Below are positions 17,515 to 27,456 of a stretch of 64,000 nt of DNA, piece after piece (the first letter of the stretch is position 1; every line of letters begins with the position of its first letter). The notes below the pieces were generated by a model. It did no database searches and was not told where the DNA came from. It saw only the letters and a list, made by a program, of their open reading frames with translations. Origin of the DNA: Camelimonas fluminis. Lineage in GTDB: Bacteria > Pseudomonadota > Alphaproteobacteria > Rhizobiales > Beijerinckiaceae. The stretch covers positions 700,541 to 764,540 of the forward strand of contig NZ_BNCG01000001.1 in NCBI RefSeq assembly GCF_014656355.1, given 5' to 3'. Position numbers and translations under genes: made by a program.

Positions 17515-19335
17515 ATGTCCGGTAAAACGATCAGGATTGGCGGCGCCTCCGGTTTCTGGGGCGACACCAGCATCTCCACGCCGCAATTGCTGCGCGGCGG
17601 CGACCTGGACTATCTGGTGTTCGACTATCTGGCCGAGATCACCATGTCGATCATGGCCCGCGCCCGGGCCAAGGACCCGAACATGGGCTACGCCCACGAC
17701 TTTGTCGGCGCCATCGCCCGTGAACTGCCGACGCTGTCGCAGAAGAAGATCAAGGTAATCGCCAACGCCGGCGGCGTGAACCCGATCGCCTGCGCCCGGG
17801 CGCTGGAGGCGAAGATCGCCGAGGCCGGCCATGACCTGAAGGTCGGCGTCGTCACCGGGGATGACCTGCTGGACCGCGCCGCCGAATTCTCGGATACCCG
17901 CGAGATGTTCTCTGGCGAGCCGATGCCGCCGAAGCTGTGGAGCATGAACGCCTATCTCGGCGCCTTCCCGGTCGCCGCGGCCCTGGCCGCCGGCGCCGAC
18001 ATCGTCATCACCGGGCGCGGCGTCGACAGCGCGGTGACGCTTGGCGCCTGCATCCACGCCTTTGGCTGGACCCAGCAGGATCTCGACAAGCTTTCCGGCG
18101 GATCGCTGGCCGGCCATATCGTCGAATGCGGCGCCCAGGCCACCGGTGGTCTGCACACCGACTGGGAAGACACCGGCGACTGGTCCAATATCGGTTACCC
18201 GATCGTTGAGGTGGTTGAAGACGGCTCCTTTGTCGTCTCCAAGCCGGAAGGCACCGGCGGCCTGGTTTCGGAAGCCACCGTCACCGAGCAGATGTTGTAT
18301 GAGATCGGCGACCCGCGCGCCTATCTGCTCCCTGACGTCACCTGTGATTTCACCCAGGTGAAAATCGACCAGATTGGCGGGGACCAGGTGCGCGTCTCCA
18401 ACGCCAAAGGCCTGCCGCCGACCAATTATTACAAGGTGTCCGCCACCTGGCAGGATGGTTTCCGCGTCGGCATGTATTTGACCATCGGCGGCCTCGACGC
18501 CGCCCGCAAGGCCGAAAAAGTGGCCGATTCCGTGGTGCGGCGCGCCGAGGGCATGTTCCGGGCGATGAACCTGCCGCCGTTCACGGAAACCAGCGTTGAA
18601 GTGATCGGGGCCGAGGCGGCTTACGGCCCGCACTCGCGCGCCCGCGCCGCCCGCGAGGTCATCCTCAAGCTCGCCGCCAAACACGAAAGCCCGAAGGCTC
18701 TGGAAATTCTGGTGCGCGAGCTGACCTCGTCCGGCACCTCGATGTCCCCGGGGATCACCGGCATGGGCGGCAACCGGCCCAAGGTGATGCCGGTGGTGCG
18801 CCTGTTCTCCTGCATGATCGACAAGGCGTCGGTGACCACCGGCGTGGAGGTGGCGGGCCAGGCGGTTCCGGCGCCTGAGGCGCTGCGCGGCGGTTTCGAT
18901 CCGGCGTCGCTGGGGCTGGACCCGTCCGGACCGGAGGCGGCGTCCGCCGCTGGCGCGCCGGTGGTCCCGCTGATCGCCCTGGCCTGGGGGCGCAGCGGCG
19001 ACAAGGGCAACAAGGCCAATATCGGTGTTATCGCCCGCAAGCCGGAATACCTGCCCTATATCCGCGCCGCGCTGACGGCGGATCGGGTCGGCGCCTTCTT
19101 CGGCCACTTCCTGAAGGGTTCGGTGGAGCGCTTCGAACTGCCCGGAACCCATTCGCTCAACTTCCTGCTGCATGACGTGCTGGGCGGCGGCGGCATTGCC
19201 TCACTGCGCAACGATCCGCAGGCCAAGGCCTACGCCCAGATGATCCTTGACTATCCGGTGCCGGTGACGCCGGAGATTGCCGCCAGCGTGCGGGCGGTGA
19301 CGGAAAAGTTCCCGCCGGCGGAGATCGCCGCCTGA
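17515..19335 (+). CDS. Acyclic-terpene-utilisation AtuA-like protein (DUF1446 family)
   Basis: 606 residues, AGGGAGCAGGGACG before the ATG. N-terminal ~450 residues match the DUF1446/AtuA family: IRIGGASGFWGDT, YLVFDYLAEITMSIM, VIANAGGVNP, ITGRGVDSAVTLGACIHAFG. The C-terminal ~110 residues (PLIALAWGRSGDKGNKANIGV...LNFLLHDVLGGGG) form the small domain usually fused to it. Atu proteins are required for growth on citronellol/geraniol in Pseudomonas, but the reaction of AtuA is not firmly known. No HMG-CoA lyase gene is seen here, so this protein may supply the missing cleavage-related step (inference). Confidence 0.9.
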   Translation: MSGKTIRIGGASGFWGDTSISTPQLLRGGDLDYLVFDYLAEITMSIMARARAKDPNMGYAHDFVGAIARELPTLSQKKIKVIANAGGVNPIACARALEAKIAEAGHDLKVGVVTGDDLLDRAAEFSDTREMFSGEPMPPKLWSMNAYLGAFPVAAALAAGADIVITGRGVDSAVTLGACIHAFGWTQQDLDKLSGGSLAGHIVECGAQATGGLHTDWEDTGDWSNIGYPIVEVVEDGSFVVSKPEGTGGLVSEATVTEQMLYEIGDPRAYLLPDVTCDFTQVKIDQIGGDQVRVSNAKGLPPTNYYKVSATWQDGFRVGMYLTIGGLDAARKAEKVADSVVRRAEGMFRAMNLPPFTETSVEVIGAEAAYGPHSRARAAREVILKLAAKHESPKALEILVRELTSSGTSMSPGITGMGGNRPKVMPVVRLFSCMIDKASVTTGVEVAGQAVPAPEALRGGFDPASLGLDPSGPEAASAAGAPVVPLIALAWGRSGDKGNKANIGVIARKPEYLPYIRAALTADRVGAFFGHFLKGSVERFELPGTHSLNFLLHDVLGGGGIASLRNDPQAKAYAQMILDYPVPVTPEIAASVRAVTEKFPPAEIAA

Positions 19336-19448
19336 GGTCGCGCAAACGCGCTTGCAGGAATGGATCGCGCCGGCAAAATGGCCAGCGAGCAGACGCCCCG
19401 GAGCTTTCCGGGGCGGTCTCACAAAATACAATGACCGGGAGAACGCCC

Positions 19449-20147
19449 ATGGCGACGCCACAGAACACCCTGACGCTCTGGCACTGCATGAGCGCGCGCT
19501 CGTTCAGGCCCCTGTGGACCCTCGAGGAAATGGGTCTGTCCTATGAGCTGAAAATGCTGCCGTTTCCGCCGCGCGTCTTCCAGAAGGACTACCTGGGGAT
19601 CAACCCGCTCGGCACCATTCCGTTCTTCCAGGACGGCGAGACGAAAATGACCGAATCCTCGGCCATCTCCCAGTATCTGGTCACGAAATACGGCCCGACG
19701 CCGCTGAACGTCGGCGTGGATGAGCCAGCCTATGGCGCCTTCCTCAATGCGCTGCATTTTTCCGAAGCGACCCTGACGTTCCCGCAGACCGTCTTTCTGC
19801 GCTACACCTTGCAGGAGCCAAACGCTGGCCTCGGCAAGGCGGCGGAAGATTACGCCAAATGGTTTGGCGGCCGTCTGCGCGGCGTCACCGCCGTTGTGTC
19901 GGAGAACGAATTCTGGTGCGCCGGCCGCTTCACCGCCGCCGACGTCTGCGTCGGCTACGCGCTGATGCTGGCCGAGCGGCTGCAACTCGACCACCTGTTC
20001 ACCGATCCGGTGCGCGACTACTGGAAGCGCCTGCAGGGCCGCGACGGTTTCCGCCGCGCCCTTGCGTCGCAGGAGAAGGCGGCCCAGGAGCAGAACGTCT
20101 TCAATCCGCCCAGCATGGAAGTGCCGGCGAAACAGGCGAAGGCCTGA
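19449..20147 (+). CDS. Glutathione S-transferase family protein
   Basis: 232 residues from ATG 19449 (CGGGAGAACGCC). Thioredoxin-like N-domain opening with TLWHCMSARSFRPLWTLEEMGLSYELK; the Ser of MSARSFRPL is the probable glutathione-activating residue; cis-Pro in NPLGTIPFFQDG and glutathione-binding ES in MTESSAISQYL. All-helical C-domain follows (about 85-215). A detoxifying or isomerising GST within the carboxylation cluster; ends 476 bp before the thiolase. Confidence 0.88.
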   Translation: MATPQNTLTLWHCMSARSFRPLWTLEEMGLSYELKMLPFPPRVFQKDYLGINPLGTIPFFQDGETKMTESSAISQYLVTKYGPTPLNVGVDEPAYGAFLNALHFSEATLTFPQTVFLRYTLQEPNAGLGKAAEDYAKWFGGRLRGVTAVVSENEFWCAGRFTAADVCVGYALMLAERLQLDHLFTDPVRDYWKRLQGRDGFRRALASQEKAAQEQNVFNPPSMEVPAKQAKA

Positions 20148-20257
20148 AAACGGCGCCATGGCCGGGTGAGCGCTCCGCAGGCGCACGGGTGGGAGAACAG
20201 GCCGCCCGAACGTCTCGAGGGCGCGCGGGCAGGGTGAATGCACCACCGTCTGACGCC

Positions 20258-20375
20258 AGGCGGGACGCGAAGATGATGACGCATCCGCGACCCGCAAGGC
20301 TCAAATCAGCATGGCGCCTGTTCTGCAGGAAATGCCTTGCGCCGCCCGGGCTTCAGCAAAACCCCATGAGTCAGA
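20258..20375 (-). repeat. Dispersed ~110-bp intergenic repeat, copy B
   Basis: On the minus strand reads GGGCGGCGCAAGGCATTTCC...TTGCGGGTCGCGGATGCGTC..CATCTTCGCG, matching copy A. Next to it (20361-20393) AAACCCCA..TGGGGTTT forms a hairpin. No gene is seen in the 20148-20623 gap; the apparent short frames follow the repeat. Confidence 0.7.
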
Positions 20376-20623
20376 CGCATTGGGGTTTCGTCTGACCCCT
20401 GTCATGAAGTCCGTTCTGTTATGCACATGAACGGTTGATAACGGCTGTCGTTCTTGCAATAGATGCCGCCAACGGCAACCTATCAATCGACCGTTAGACG
20501 CCGGATCCGGCGGAGCGCGCCCCAGGCGCGCCTCGCGGACCAGACCGGCGCCTCGTCAAAGCGTTGGCGAAACGTTGATGTCCTTCTGGATGCGCGTTTC
20601 TTCATATAGCGGAAGGGATCGAC

Positions 20624-21859
20624 ATGTCTGAAGCATGGATTATTGACGCGGCCCGCACGCCGCGCGGCGTCGGCAAGTTTGGCAAGGGCGCGCTTTCGGA
20701 CGTGCACCCGCAGCGCATTCTCTCGACGGTGCTGAAGGCGCTGGCCGAGCGCAACAGCCTGAACACCGCCGAACTCGACGACGTCATCGCCGGCTGCGGC
20801 ACCCAGTTCGGCAAGCAGGGCTCGTGCATCGCCCGCATGGCCGCCCTCGACGCCGGTTTCGACAACGCCGCCACCGGCTTCTCGCTGGACCGTTTCTGCG
20901 GCTCGGGCATGACCGCCGTGAACCTGGCCGCCATGGGCATCATGTCCGGCGCCCAGGACCTCGTCCTGGCCGGCGGCGTTGAGTCGATGTCCTATGGCTC
21001 GACCCTGAAGCGCCCCACCGACGGCATCATCGATTCCGGCAACATGCACCTGCGTTCGATCCACCCGCAGCCCCACCAGGGCATTTGCGGCGACCTGATC
21101 GCCACGCTGGAAGGCTTCAGCCGCGAAGACGTCGACAATCTGGCCCTTGAGAGCCAGAAGCGCGCCGACTACGCCATCCGCAACGGCCACTTCAGCAAGA
21201 GCGTCATCCCGGTCTACAAGGACGACGGTTCGCTGGCGCTCGACCGTGAGGAGTTCCCGCGTCCGCAGACCACCATGGAAGGCCTGAGCCAGCTCAAGCC
21301 CGCTTTCGAGGTGATGTATGACGCGCCGCTGAACGAAGACGGCCTGACCTTCCGTCAGCTCGTTGAGCGCAACTATCCGGGCGTCAAGATCAACCACGTC
21401 CACCACGCCGGCAACTCGTCGGGCGTCGTCGACGGCGCTGGCGCCGTGCTGCTGGCTTCGCCGGAATACGCCCGCGCTCACGGCCTGAAGCCGCGTGCGA
21501 AGATCCGCGCTGTCGCCACCGCTGGCGACTCGCCGGAGCTGATGCTGAACGCTCCCGCCCCGGCTGCCCGCAAGGCGCTGGCCAAGGCTGGCATGAACAT
21601 CAACGACATCGACCTCATCGAGATCAATGAAGCCTTCGCGGTCGTGCCGCTGAAGTTCATGCGCGAGATGGGCATCGACAACTCGAAGGTGAACGTCAAC
21701 GGCGGCGCCATCGCTCTCGGCCACCCGATCGGCGCCACCGGCGCGATCATCGTCGGCGCCCTGCTCGACGAAATGGAGCGTCGCGACCTGAACACCGGCC
21801 TGGCCACCCTGTGCGCCGCCGGCGGCATGGCTCCGGCCATCATCATCGAGCGCATGTAA
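20624..21859 (+). CDS. Thiolase (acetyl-CoA C-acyltransferase)
   Basis: 411 residues, AGCGGAAGGGATCGAC before the ATG. Nucleophilic Cys92 in RFCGSGM, NEAFA motif, His367 in [15 protein letters not shown] and Cys397 in TLCAAGGM: a complete degradative/biosynthetic thiolase. Cleaves 3-oxoacyl-CoA to acetyl-CoA and a shorter acyl-CoA. Codon choice is stricter than in neighbours (almost only C-ending codons with some CGT/GCT), suggesting high expression. May be transcribed with the carboxylation cluster or from its own promoter in the preceding gap. Confidence 0.94.
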   Translation: MSEAWIIDAARTPRGVGKFGKGALSDVHPQRILSTVLKALAERNSLNTAELDDVIAGCGTQFGKQGSCIARMAALDAGFDNAATGFSLDRFCGSGMTAVNLAAMGIMSGAQDLVLAGGVESMSYGSTLKRPTDGIIDSGNMHLRSIHPQPHQGICGDLIATLEGFSREDVDNLALESQKRADYAIRNGHFSKSVIPVYKDDGSLALDREEFPRPQTTMEGLSQLKPAFEVMYDAPLNEDGLTFRQLVERNYPGVKINHVHHAGNSSGVVDGAGAVLLASPEYARAHGLKPRAKIRAVATAGDSPELMLNAPAPAARKALAKAGMNINDIDLIEINEAFAVVPLKFMREMGIDNSKVNVNGGAIALGHPIGATGAIIVGALLDEMERRDLNTGLATLCAAGGMAPAIIIERM

Positions 21860-21916
21860 TCATCGCGCGGCGATGTGTTGAACCGGGGGAAGCTCCCCCG
21901 GGGATCAGACTGATCG

Positions 21917-21949
21917 ACGCCCGGGCGACATCGCCCGGGCGTTTTTCTT
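21917..21949 (+). terminator. Rho-independent terminator after thiolase
   Basis: Perfect 11-bp stem ACGCCCGGGCG / CGCCCGGGCGT with a 4-nt loop, then TTTTCTTT. Strong textbook terminator. Confidence 0.92.
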
Positions 21950-22424
21950 TGTGCGCGTCCCGCTCCCGGAAGGCTGGGAGCAGGAGGGCGCGGCGAGCGA
22001 ACGGACGTGGCCGGCGATGCCCGGGCAACCGGAGCCAGAGAGGCTTCCAGCCAGAAAGTTGCGGCGTCGCGTAAAGAAATCGCGTTAAATCAATATAATA
22101 TAGATAGAATTTTCTGACAGTTGGCTCATGGTTGCGCTGGCGGGCTCCCGGTTCCTGATTGCGCCGCGCCGCCGGAATTTTGCCATGATTGACCAGGTCC
22201 GCTAAAATGGCCGCTCATGGATATCTATCGCATCGGTCAATAGTGGCGATTGAAGCGCGGGGCCGCCTGACGCTGCCCCGCCGGGAAGGGTGAGCAACCA
22301 GGTTGCGACGTCTCCACCCGTGGTTATGGCAATGCCCGGCGCGCGCTCACGCGTCGCCCGCCGATGCCCCAACGCATGCCGCCCCTTTGCAGTCAGGGCG
22401 GCGTTTTGCAGAACTGGAGGCGTT
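21950..22424. promoter_or_regulatory. Leader/promoter region of the BCCT carrier gene
   Basis: No gene seen. An AT-rich island at 22078-22115 contains a perfect TATAAT (22094-22099) but no good -35 box at the right distance. In-frame starts at 22290 (GTG) and 22326 (ATG) exist but lack proper ribosome sites. Confidence 0.35.
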
Positions 22425-24443
22425 TTGTCAGGTTTTGTTGTGAGGCCGCCCGTGTTTTTCGGCGCGGTGGCGATCATCGTTGTCTTCCTGCTTATTGGGG
22501 CGCTGCTGCCCGGCCAGGCGGAAACGGCGTTCAGCGCGATGCAGGCGTGGGTCCTGTCGCGGTTCGGCTGGTTCTATCTGTTATCCGTCGCCATATTCGT
22601 CGGGGCCGCCATCATTCTTGCGACCGGCCGCACTGGCGACCTCAAACTGGGTCCCGACGACGCGGAGCCGGATTTTCCTTATCTTTCCTGGCTGGCGATG
22701 CTGTTCGCCGCCGGCATGGGCATCGGCCTGATGTATTTCGCCGTTGGCGAGCCGCTGATGCACGCCGCCGCGCCGCCCGATGTCGCCCCGGGTGGGCCAG
22801 CCGCGCGCCGCGCCGCCATGAGCATCACCTTCTTTCACTGGGGCATTCACGCCTGGGCCATTTATGCCATCGTTGGGCTGTCGCTGGCCTATTTTGGCTT
22901 TCGCTACAACCTGCCATTGACCATCCGCTCCGGGCTTTATCCGCTGCTGAAGAACCGCATCAATGGCGGCCTCGGCCATGCGGTCGACATCTTCGCCATC
23001 TGCGGCACGGTGTTCGGCATCGCCGCGTCCCTCGGCTTCGGCGTGATGCAGATGAGCGCCGGCCTGCATTATCTCACCGGCATTGAAGCCTCGACCCGCC
23101 TCAACCTGATCCTCGTCGTCGCCGTCACCGCTGTCGCCACCCTGTCCGTCGTCAGCGGCGTCGAGAAGGGCGTGCGGCGTCTCAGTGAACTGAACCTGCT
23201 GGTCGCCATCCTGGTGATGCTGTTCGTGCTGGCCGTCGGGCCGACGGAACTGCTGCTGCGTGATTTCGTCCAGAACATCGGCGCCTGGCTGGATACGGTG
23301 TTGCTGCGCACCTTCAATATCTACGCCTATGATCCCAAGCCCTGGATCGACAAATGGACCCTGTTCTACTGGGCGTGGTGGATTTCCTGGTCGCCGTTCG
23401 TCGGCATGTTCATCGCCCGCATCTCGCGTGGCCGCACGGTGCGCGAATTCGTCGTCGGCGTGCTGCTGGCTCCCACCGCCTTCACCTTCTTCTGGATGAC
23501 CGTATTCGGCAACACGGCGATGTTTGTTGACCAGACGGCGGCGCACGGCGCGCTGTCCACCGCCGTGCAGTCGGATCTGTCGGTCGCCCTGTTCCAGTTT
23601 TTCACCTATTTGCCGTGGCCGGCGGTCACCTCGACCGTGGCGGTGATCCTCGTGGCGATCTTCTTCGTCACCTCGGCTGATTCCGGCTCGCTGGTGGTCG
23701 ATACGCTGGCCTCAGGCGGCGAAACCCGCACGCCGTGGCTGCAGCGGGTGTTCTGGTGCGCGCTTGAGGGCGGCGTGGCGGCGGTGTTGCTGCTCACTGG
23801 CGGGCTCGCCGCCCTGCAGGCCGCCACCGTGGCGACGGCGCTGCCATTCTGCGTCATCATGCTGGTGCTGGTCTGGGGCCTGTTTCGCGGCATGCGCGCC
23901 GATCTCGTTCAGGCCAACGCCCGCGGCGCCCTGGCGCCCACGCCGGCCGCCACCGTCCCCTGGCAGCGGCGCCTGTCGCTGATCGTCAACACGCCAGACG
24001 CCGGCGACATTATCGCTTTCATCGACAGCCAGGCGACGCCAGCCCTGGAGAGCGTCGCCGCGGCGCTGAGCGGGCGCGGCCGGCCGGCGCGCGTGGAGCG
24101 CGGCGAGGGGGGCGGCGTATCCCTTGTGGCCGCGGCCGAAGGCGTGCGCGACTTCATCTATGGCGTGCATGTGGCCGAGCATCGCCTGCCGGGCGTCACC
24201 ATGCTCGACACCCGTGACGCCGACGTGCGCCACGAGGCGCGGACCTTCTTCAGCGACGGTTCGCGCGGCTACGACATCATGGGGCTGACGCGGGAGCAGA
24301 TCATTTTCGATGTGCTCAGCCGGTATGAGGACTGGCAGACGGTCACGCAGATGCCGGAAGCCGCCCTGGTGGTCAGGGCGCCCGAGCACGCGCCGCCGGA
24401 GCCTGCCTCCGCCGGCGAGCATCCGGCCGCGGCGAAGGAGTGA
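22425..24443 (+). CDS. BCCT-family choline/betaine/carnitine transporter, BetT-like
   Basis: 672 residues from TTG 22425, chosen because GGAGG lies 4 nt before it and because family similarity begins with VRPPVFFG. Twelve hydrophobic segments; the hallmark [17 protein letters not shown] and the long substrate-site helix [30 protein letters not shown] are intact. A ~160-residue hydrophilic C-terminal domain ([20 protein letters not shown]...[11 protein letters not shown]) is typical of osmosensing BetT-type choline carriers. Na+/H+-coupled import of a quaternary amine across the inner membrane. Stands alone; converges with the amidase gene. Confidence 0.9.
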   Translation: MSGFVVRPPVFFGAVAIIVVFLLIGALLPGQAETAFSAMQAWVLSRFGWFYLLSVAIFVGAAIILATGRTGDLKLGPDDAEPDFPYLSWLAMLFAAGMGIGLMYFAVGEPLMHAAAPPDVAPGGPAARRAAMSITFFHWGIHAWAIYAIVGLSLAYFGFRYNLPLTIRSGLYPLLKNRINGGLGHAVDIFAICGTVFGIAASLGFGVMQMSAGLHYLTGIEASTRLNLILVVAVTAVATLSVVSGVEKGVRRLSELNLLVAILVMLFVLAVGPTELLLRDFVQNIGAWLDTVLLRTFNIYAYDPKPWIDKWTLFYWAWWISWSPFVGMFIARISRGRTVREFVVGVLLAPTAFTFFWMTVFGNTAMFVDQTAAHGALSTAVQSDLSVALFQFFTYLPWPAVTSTVAVILVAIFFVTSADSGSLVVDTLASGGETRTPWLQRVFWCALEGGVAAVLLLTGGLAALQAATVATALPFCVIMLVLVWGLFRGMRADLVQANARGALAPTPAATVPWQRRLSLIVNTPDAGDIIAFIDSQATPALESVAAALSGRGRPARVERGEGGGVSLVAAAEGVRDFIYGVHVAEHRLPGVTMLDTRDADVRHEARTFFSDGSRGYDIMGLTREQIIFDVLSRYEDWQTVTQMPEAALVVRAPEHAPPEPASAGEHPAAAKE

Positions 24444-24531
24444 CCGGACAGCAGGCAGGGCAGGCTGCGATCAGCCAGGGCTGGAGTTCGACAATGGACA
24501 TCAGCCGTCCGTCATCGGCGGCAATGGACAA

Positions 24532-26025
24532 TCAGCCGCCCGTCATGGGCGGGCGGCGTCCGGCGACGCGATTGACCGCCGCCTCATGCGCGGCGGCGAA
24601 CTCCAGCAGCAGTTTCTCGCCATGGTCCGGGCCGATCAGTTGCAGGCCGGTCGGCCGTCCAGCCGGGTCGAAGCCGGCGGGAACCGACATGCAGGGCAGG
24701 CCAGACATGGTCCAGATGCTCGTTGACTCCATCCAGCGGTGGTAGGTGTCCATGGCGCGCCCGCCGACCTCGCGCGGCCATGTCAGGTTCTTGTCGAACG
24801 GGAACACCTGCACCGCCGGCGCGGCGATGACGTCGTAGCTGGCGAACAGGCCCTGCAAATACGCGTGCCATTGTGAGCGCACGACGCTGGCGGCGTGGAT
24901 GTCGTAGCCGGTGACGGCGAGGCCCTGTTCGATTTCCCACTGCAATTCCGGCTTCAGCAGATCCCGCCGCGCCGGATCGCGCCAGATCTCCAGATGCCGC
25001 GCTCCGGCCCAGACATGGCGCAGGTGCAGCCAGGCCCGCCACAGCCGCGCCAGGTCGAAGCCGATGTCGATCGGGATCACCGCGCAGCCGAGCGCGGCGA
25101 ACTCCTGCAGGGTCGCCTCGCACAGCGCCAGCACCCCCGGCTCCATGGCCAGATAGCCGCCGAAATCACCGACCCAGGCGATGCGCTTGCCGGCCAGGCT
25201 GGCGTTGCGCTCCGGCAGCACCGTGTCGCCGGGGGCGCGAATGGCCAGCGGCGCGCCCGGATGCGGCCCGGCCTGCACCGACAGCAGCAGCGCCAGATCG
25301 CGCACGCTGCGCGCCATTGGCCCCTCAACCGCCAGTTGGGCGAAGAACACGTCCTCCGCCGGCGCCAGCGGCACCCGGCCGAAGGACGGGCGCAGCCCAT
25401 AGATATTGTTGAACGCCGCCGGATTGCGCAGCGATCCCATCATGTCGCTGCCATCCGCCGCCGGGATCATGCCCAGCGCCACCGCCACGGCCGCGCCGCC
25501 GCTGGAGCCGCCGCAGGTCAACGCCGGATCATAGGCGTTGCCGGTGACGCCATGTACCGGATTGTAAGTCTGCGAGCCGAGACCGAATTCCGGCACATTG
25601 GTCTTGCCGATGAAGATCGCGCCTGCGGCGCGCAGACGGGCGACGGCGAGGCCGTCTTCCTCCGGCGTGAAATCCGCGAACAGCGGCGAGCCGAAGCTGG
25701 TGACGATGCCGGCCGTCAGCGCCAGATCCTTCACCGCCCATGGCAGCCCGTGCAGCGGTCCGCGCAGATGACCGACCGCCAGCTCCGCGTCGGCGGCGCG
25801 CGCCTCATCAAGCAGCGTCTCGTGCGGTCGCGAAGAGACGATGGCGTTGACCAGCGGATTGAACCGGTCGATGCGGTCGAGGCAGGCCTCCATGACCGCG
25901 ACGCAGGAGACGGCGCGGCTGCGGATCGCCGCCGCCGTCGACCAGGCGTCCCACCCGGTGATCTCATCCCTGGCAATGGCGCCGGCGAACTGTTCGCCCG
26001 CCCGTTGCGCGGCCGTTCCGGTCAT
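24532..26025 (-). CDS. Amidase signature family protein
   Basis: 497 residues, GGAGGATACGCC before the ATG. The Ser-cisSer-Lys triad is visible: K99 (PWAVKDL), Ser in GGSSGG (174/175) and nucleophile S198 in DGSDMMGSLRNPA. Length and motifs match bacterial amidases hydrolysing carboxamides to acid and ammonia; also similar to 6-aminohexanoate-cyclic-dimer-hydrolase-type enzymes, so the substrate is open. First gene of a minus-strand group with acyl-CoA dehydrogenase and ligase upstream, where the released acid could be activated (inference). Confidence 0.9.
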   Translation of the reverse strand: MTGTAAQRAGEQFAGAIARDEITGWDAWSTAAAIRSRAVSCVAVMEACLDRIDRFNPLVNAIVSSRPHETLLDEARAADAELAVGHLRGPLHGLPWAVKDLALTAGIVTSFGSPLFADFTPEEDGLAVARLRAAGAIFIGKTNVPEFGLGSQTYNPVHGVTGNAYDPALTCGGSSGGAAVAVALGMIPAADGSDMMGSLRNPAAFNNIYGLRPSFGRVPLAPAEDVFFAQLAVEGPMARSVRDLALLLSVQAGPHPGAPLAIRAPGDTVLPERNASLAGKRIAWVGDFGGYLAMEPGVLALCEATLQEFAALGCAVIPIDIGFDLARLWRAWLHLRHVWAGARHLEIWRDPARRDLLKPELQWEIEQGLAVTGYDIHAASVVRSQWHAYLQGLFASYDVIAAPAVQVFPFDKNLTWPREVGGRAMDTYHRWMESTSIWTMSGLPCMSVPAGFDPAGRPTGLQLIGPDHGEKLLLEFAAAHEAAVNRVAGRRPPMTGG

Positions 26026-26127
26026 GGCGTATCCTCCGGGAGCACCCGGTGAAAGCTGTCGCCGCTTTCATTCGCCGTCGCTCTGGCTGGCGAGCCTGAT
26101 CGCGAATACGTCCGGCGCCAAGCGTTT

Positions 26128-27354
26128 TCACGGACCTGTGTTGCGGCTTTTTTTAGCGCCGTAGCGTTTCAGCAGGCCACGGCCAAGCTGGGCCAGATGC
26201 ACCTGGTCCGGGCCGTCGCCGATGCGCATGAAGCGGGCGTAGGCGTAAGCGTCGGCCAGGAAGGTGTCCTGCGAGACGCCGGCGCCGCCGTGCACCTGAA
26301 TGGCCCGGTCGATCACCGCCGCGGCCATGCGCGGCGTGGCCACCTTGGCGGCGGCGATCAGGTCGCGGGCCGCCTTGTTGCCTTCCGTATCCATCTTGTG
26401 CGCCGCCCGCAGCGTCAGCAGCCGCGCCTGCTCGATCTCCACCCAGGAGTTGGCGATGTCCTCGCGCACCGAGCCCTGTTCGCCGAGCGGCTTGCCGAAC
26501 GCCACCCGCCGTTCGGCGCGCTGGCACATCAGTTCAAGCGCCCGCTGGGCGCAGCCGACCAGCCGCATGCAATGGTGGATGCGGCCTGGTCCCAGCCGTC
26601 CCTGGGCGATCTCGAAACCGCGACCTTCGCCCAGCAGCATGTTCGCCGCCGGCACGCGCACGTTTTCGTAGACGATCTCCGGGTGGCCCACCGGCGCGTG
26701 GTCATAGCCGAACACCTTCATGTCGCGGACGATGCGGACGCCAGGCGTATCGCGCGGCACGAGGATCATCGACTGCTGGACATGCTTGTTGGGGTTGTCA
26801 GGGTCAGTCTTGCCCATGACGATCAGCAACTTGCAGTCTTCGCTCATGGCCCCGGACGTGAACCATTTGCGGCCGTTGATAACGTATTCGTCACCGTCGC
26901 GGACAATGCTGCAGCGGATATTGGTGGCGTCGGAGGAGGCGACCTCCGGCTCGGTCATCGAGAAGGCGGAGCGGATCTCGCCAGCGAGCAGCGGCTCCAG
27001 CCACTGCTTCTGCTGTTCCGGCGAGCCGTACAGCGCCAACACCTCCATGTTGCCGGTGTCGGGGGCGGAACAATTGAACACCTCCGACGCCCACGAGATC
27101 CGGCCCATGATTTCCGCCAGCGGCGCATAGTCGAGATTGCTGAGGCCGGCGCCGTGATCGCCAGGCAGGAACAGGTTCCACAGCCCTTCCGCTTTCGCCA
27201 GCGCCTTCAGTTCGGCGACGATGGGCGGCCGCCGGTTATGGAAGCCATTCTCCACCTGCTCGTCGTAGAGATGTTCAGCCGGATAGACGTGGCGATCCAT
27301 GAAGGCGCTGAGCCGGGCGATGAGATCGCGCGCCTTTTCACTGTGCTCGAACAT
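26128..27354 (-). CDS. Acyl-CoA dehydrogenase family protein (ACAD11-like)
   Basis: 408 residues; ribosome site weak (GGGGTTAGCC). Full dehydrogenase fold: [20 protein letters not shown] with [41 protein letters not shown], and the C-terminal [35 protein letters not shown]. The late DGPD.VH motif is characteristic of the ACAD10/11-like subgroup, which often acts on branched or 4-hydroxy-acyl-CoAs. Same strand as, and 100 bp downstream from, the acyl-CoA ligase gene. Confidence 0.9.
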   Translation of the reverse strand: MFEHSEKARDLIARLSAFMDRHVYPAEHLYDEQVENGFHNRRPPIVAELKALAKAEGLWNLFLPGDHGAGLSNLDYAPLAEIMGRISWASEVFNCSAPDTGNMEVLALYGSPEQQKQWLEPLLAGEIRSAFSMTEPEVASSDATNIRCSIVRDGDEYVINGRKWFTSGAMSEDCKLLIVMGKTDPDNPNKHVQQSMILVPRDTPGVRIVRDMKVFGYDHAPVGHPEIVYENVRVPAANMLLGEGRGFEIAQGRLGPGRIHHCMRLVGCAQRALELMCQRAERRVAFGKPLGEQGSVREDIANSWVEIEQARLLTLRAAHKMDTEGNKAARDLIAAAKVATPRMAAAVIDRAIQVHGGAGVSQDTFLADAYAYARFMRIGDGPDQVHLAQLGRGLLKRYGAKKSRNTGP

Positions 27355-27456
27355 TGGCTAACCCCGGAATGTGGCCAGGCGCAACGTGAGCCCTGGACAG
27401 ACATGAATTGAGAGGAGTGCCGGCGGCTGGCCTCGCCGCGCCGCCGGCAAAAGCCT

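Noticed and set aside
17098-19173. 691-codon minus-strand frame over the AtuA-like gene
   Set aside because: Longest antisense frame here but only a compositional mirror of the AtuA-like gene.
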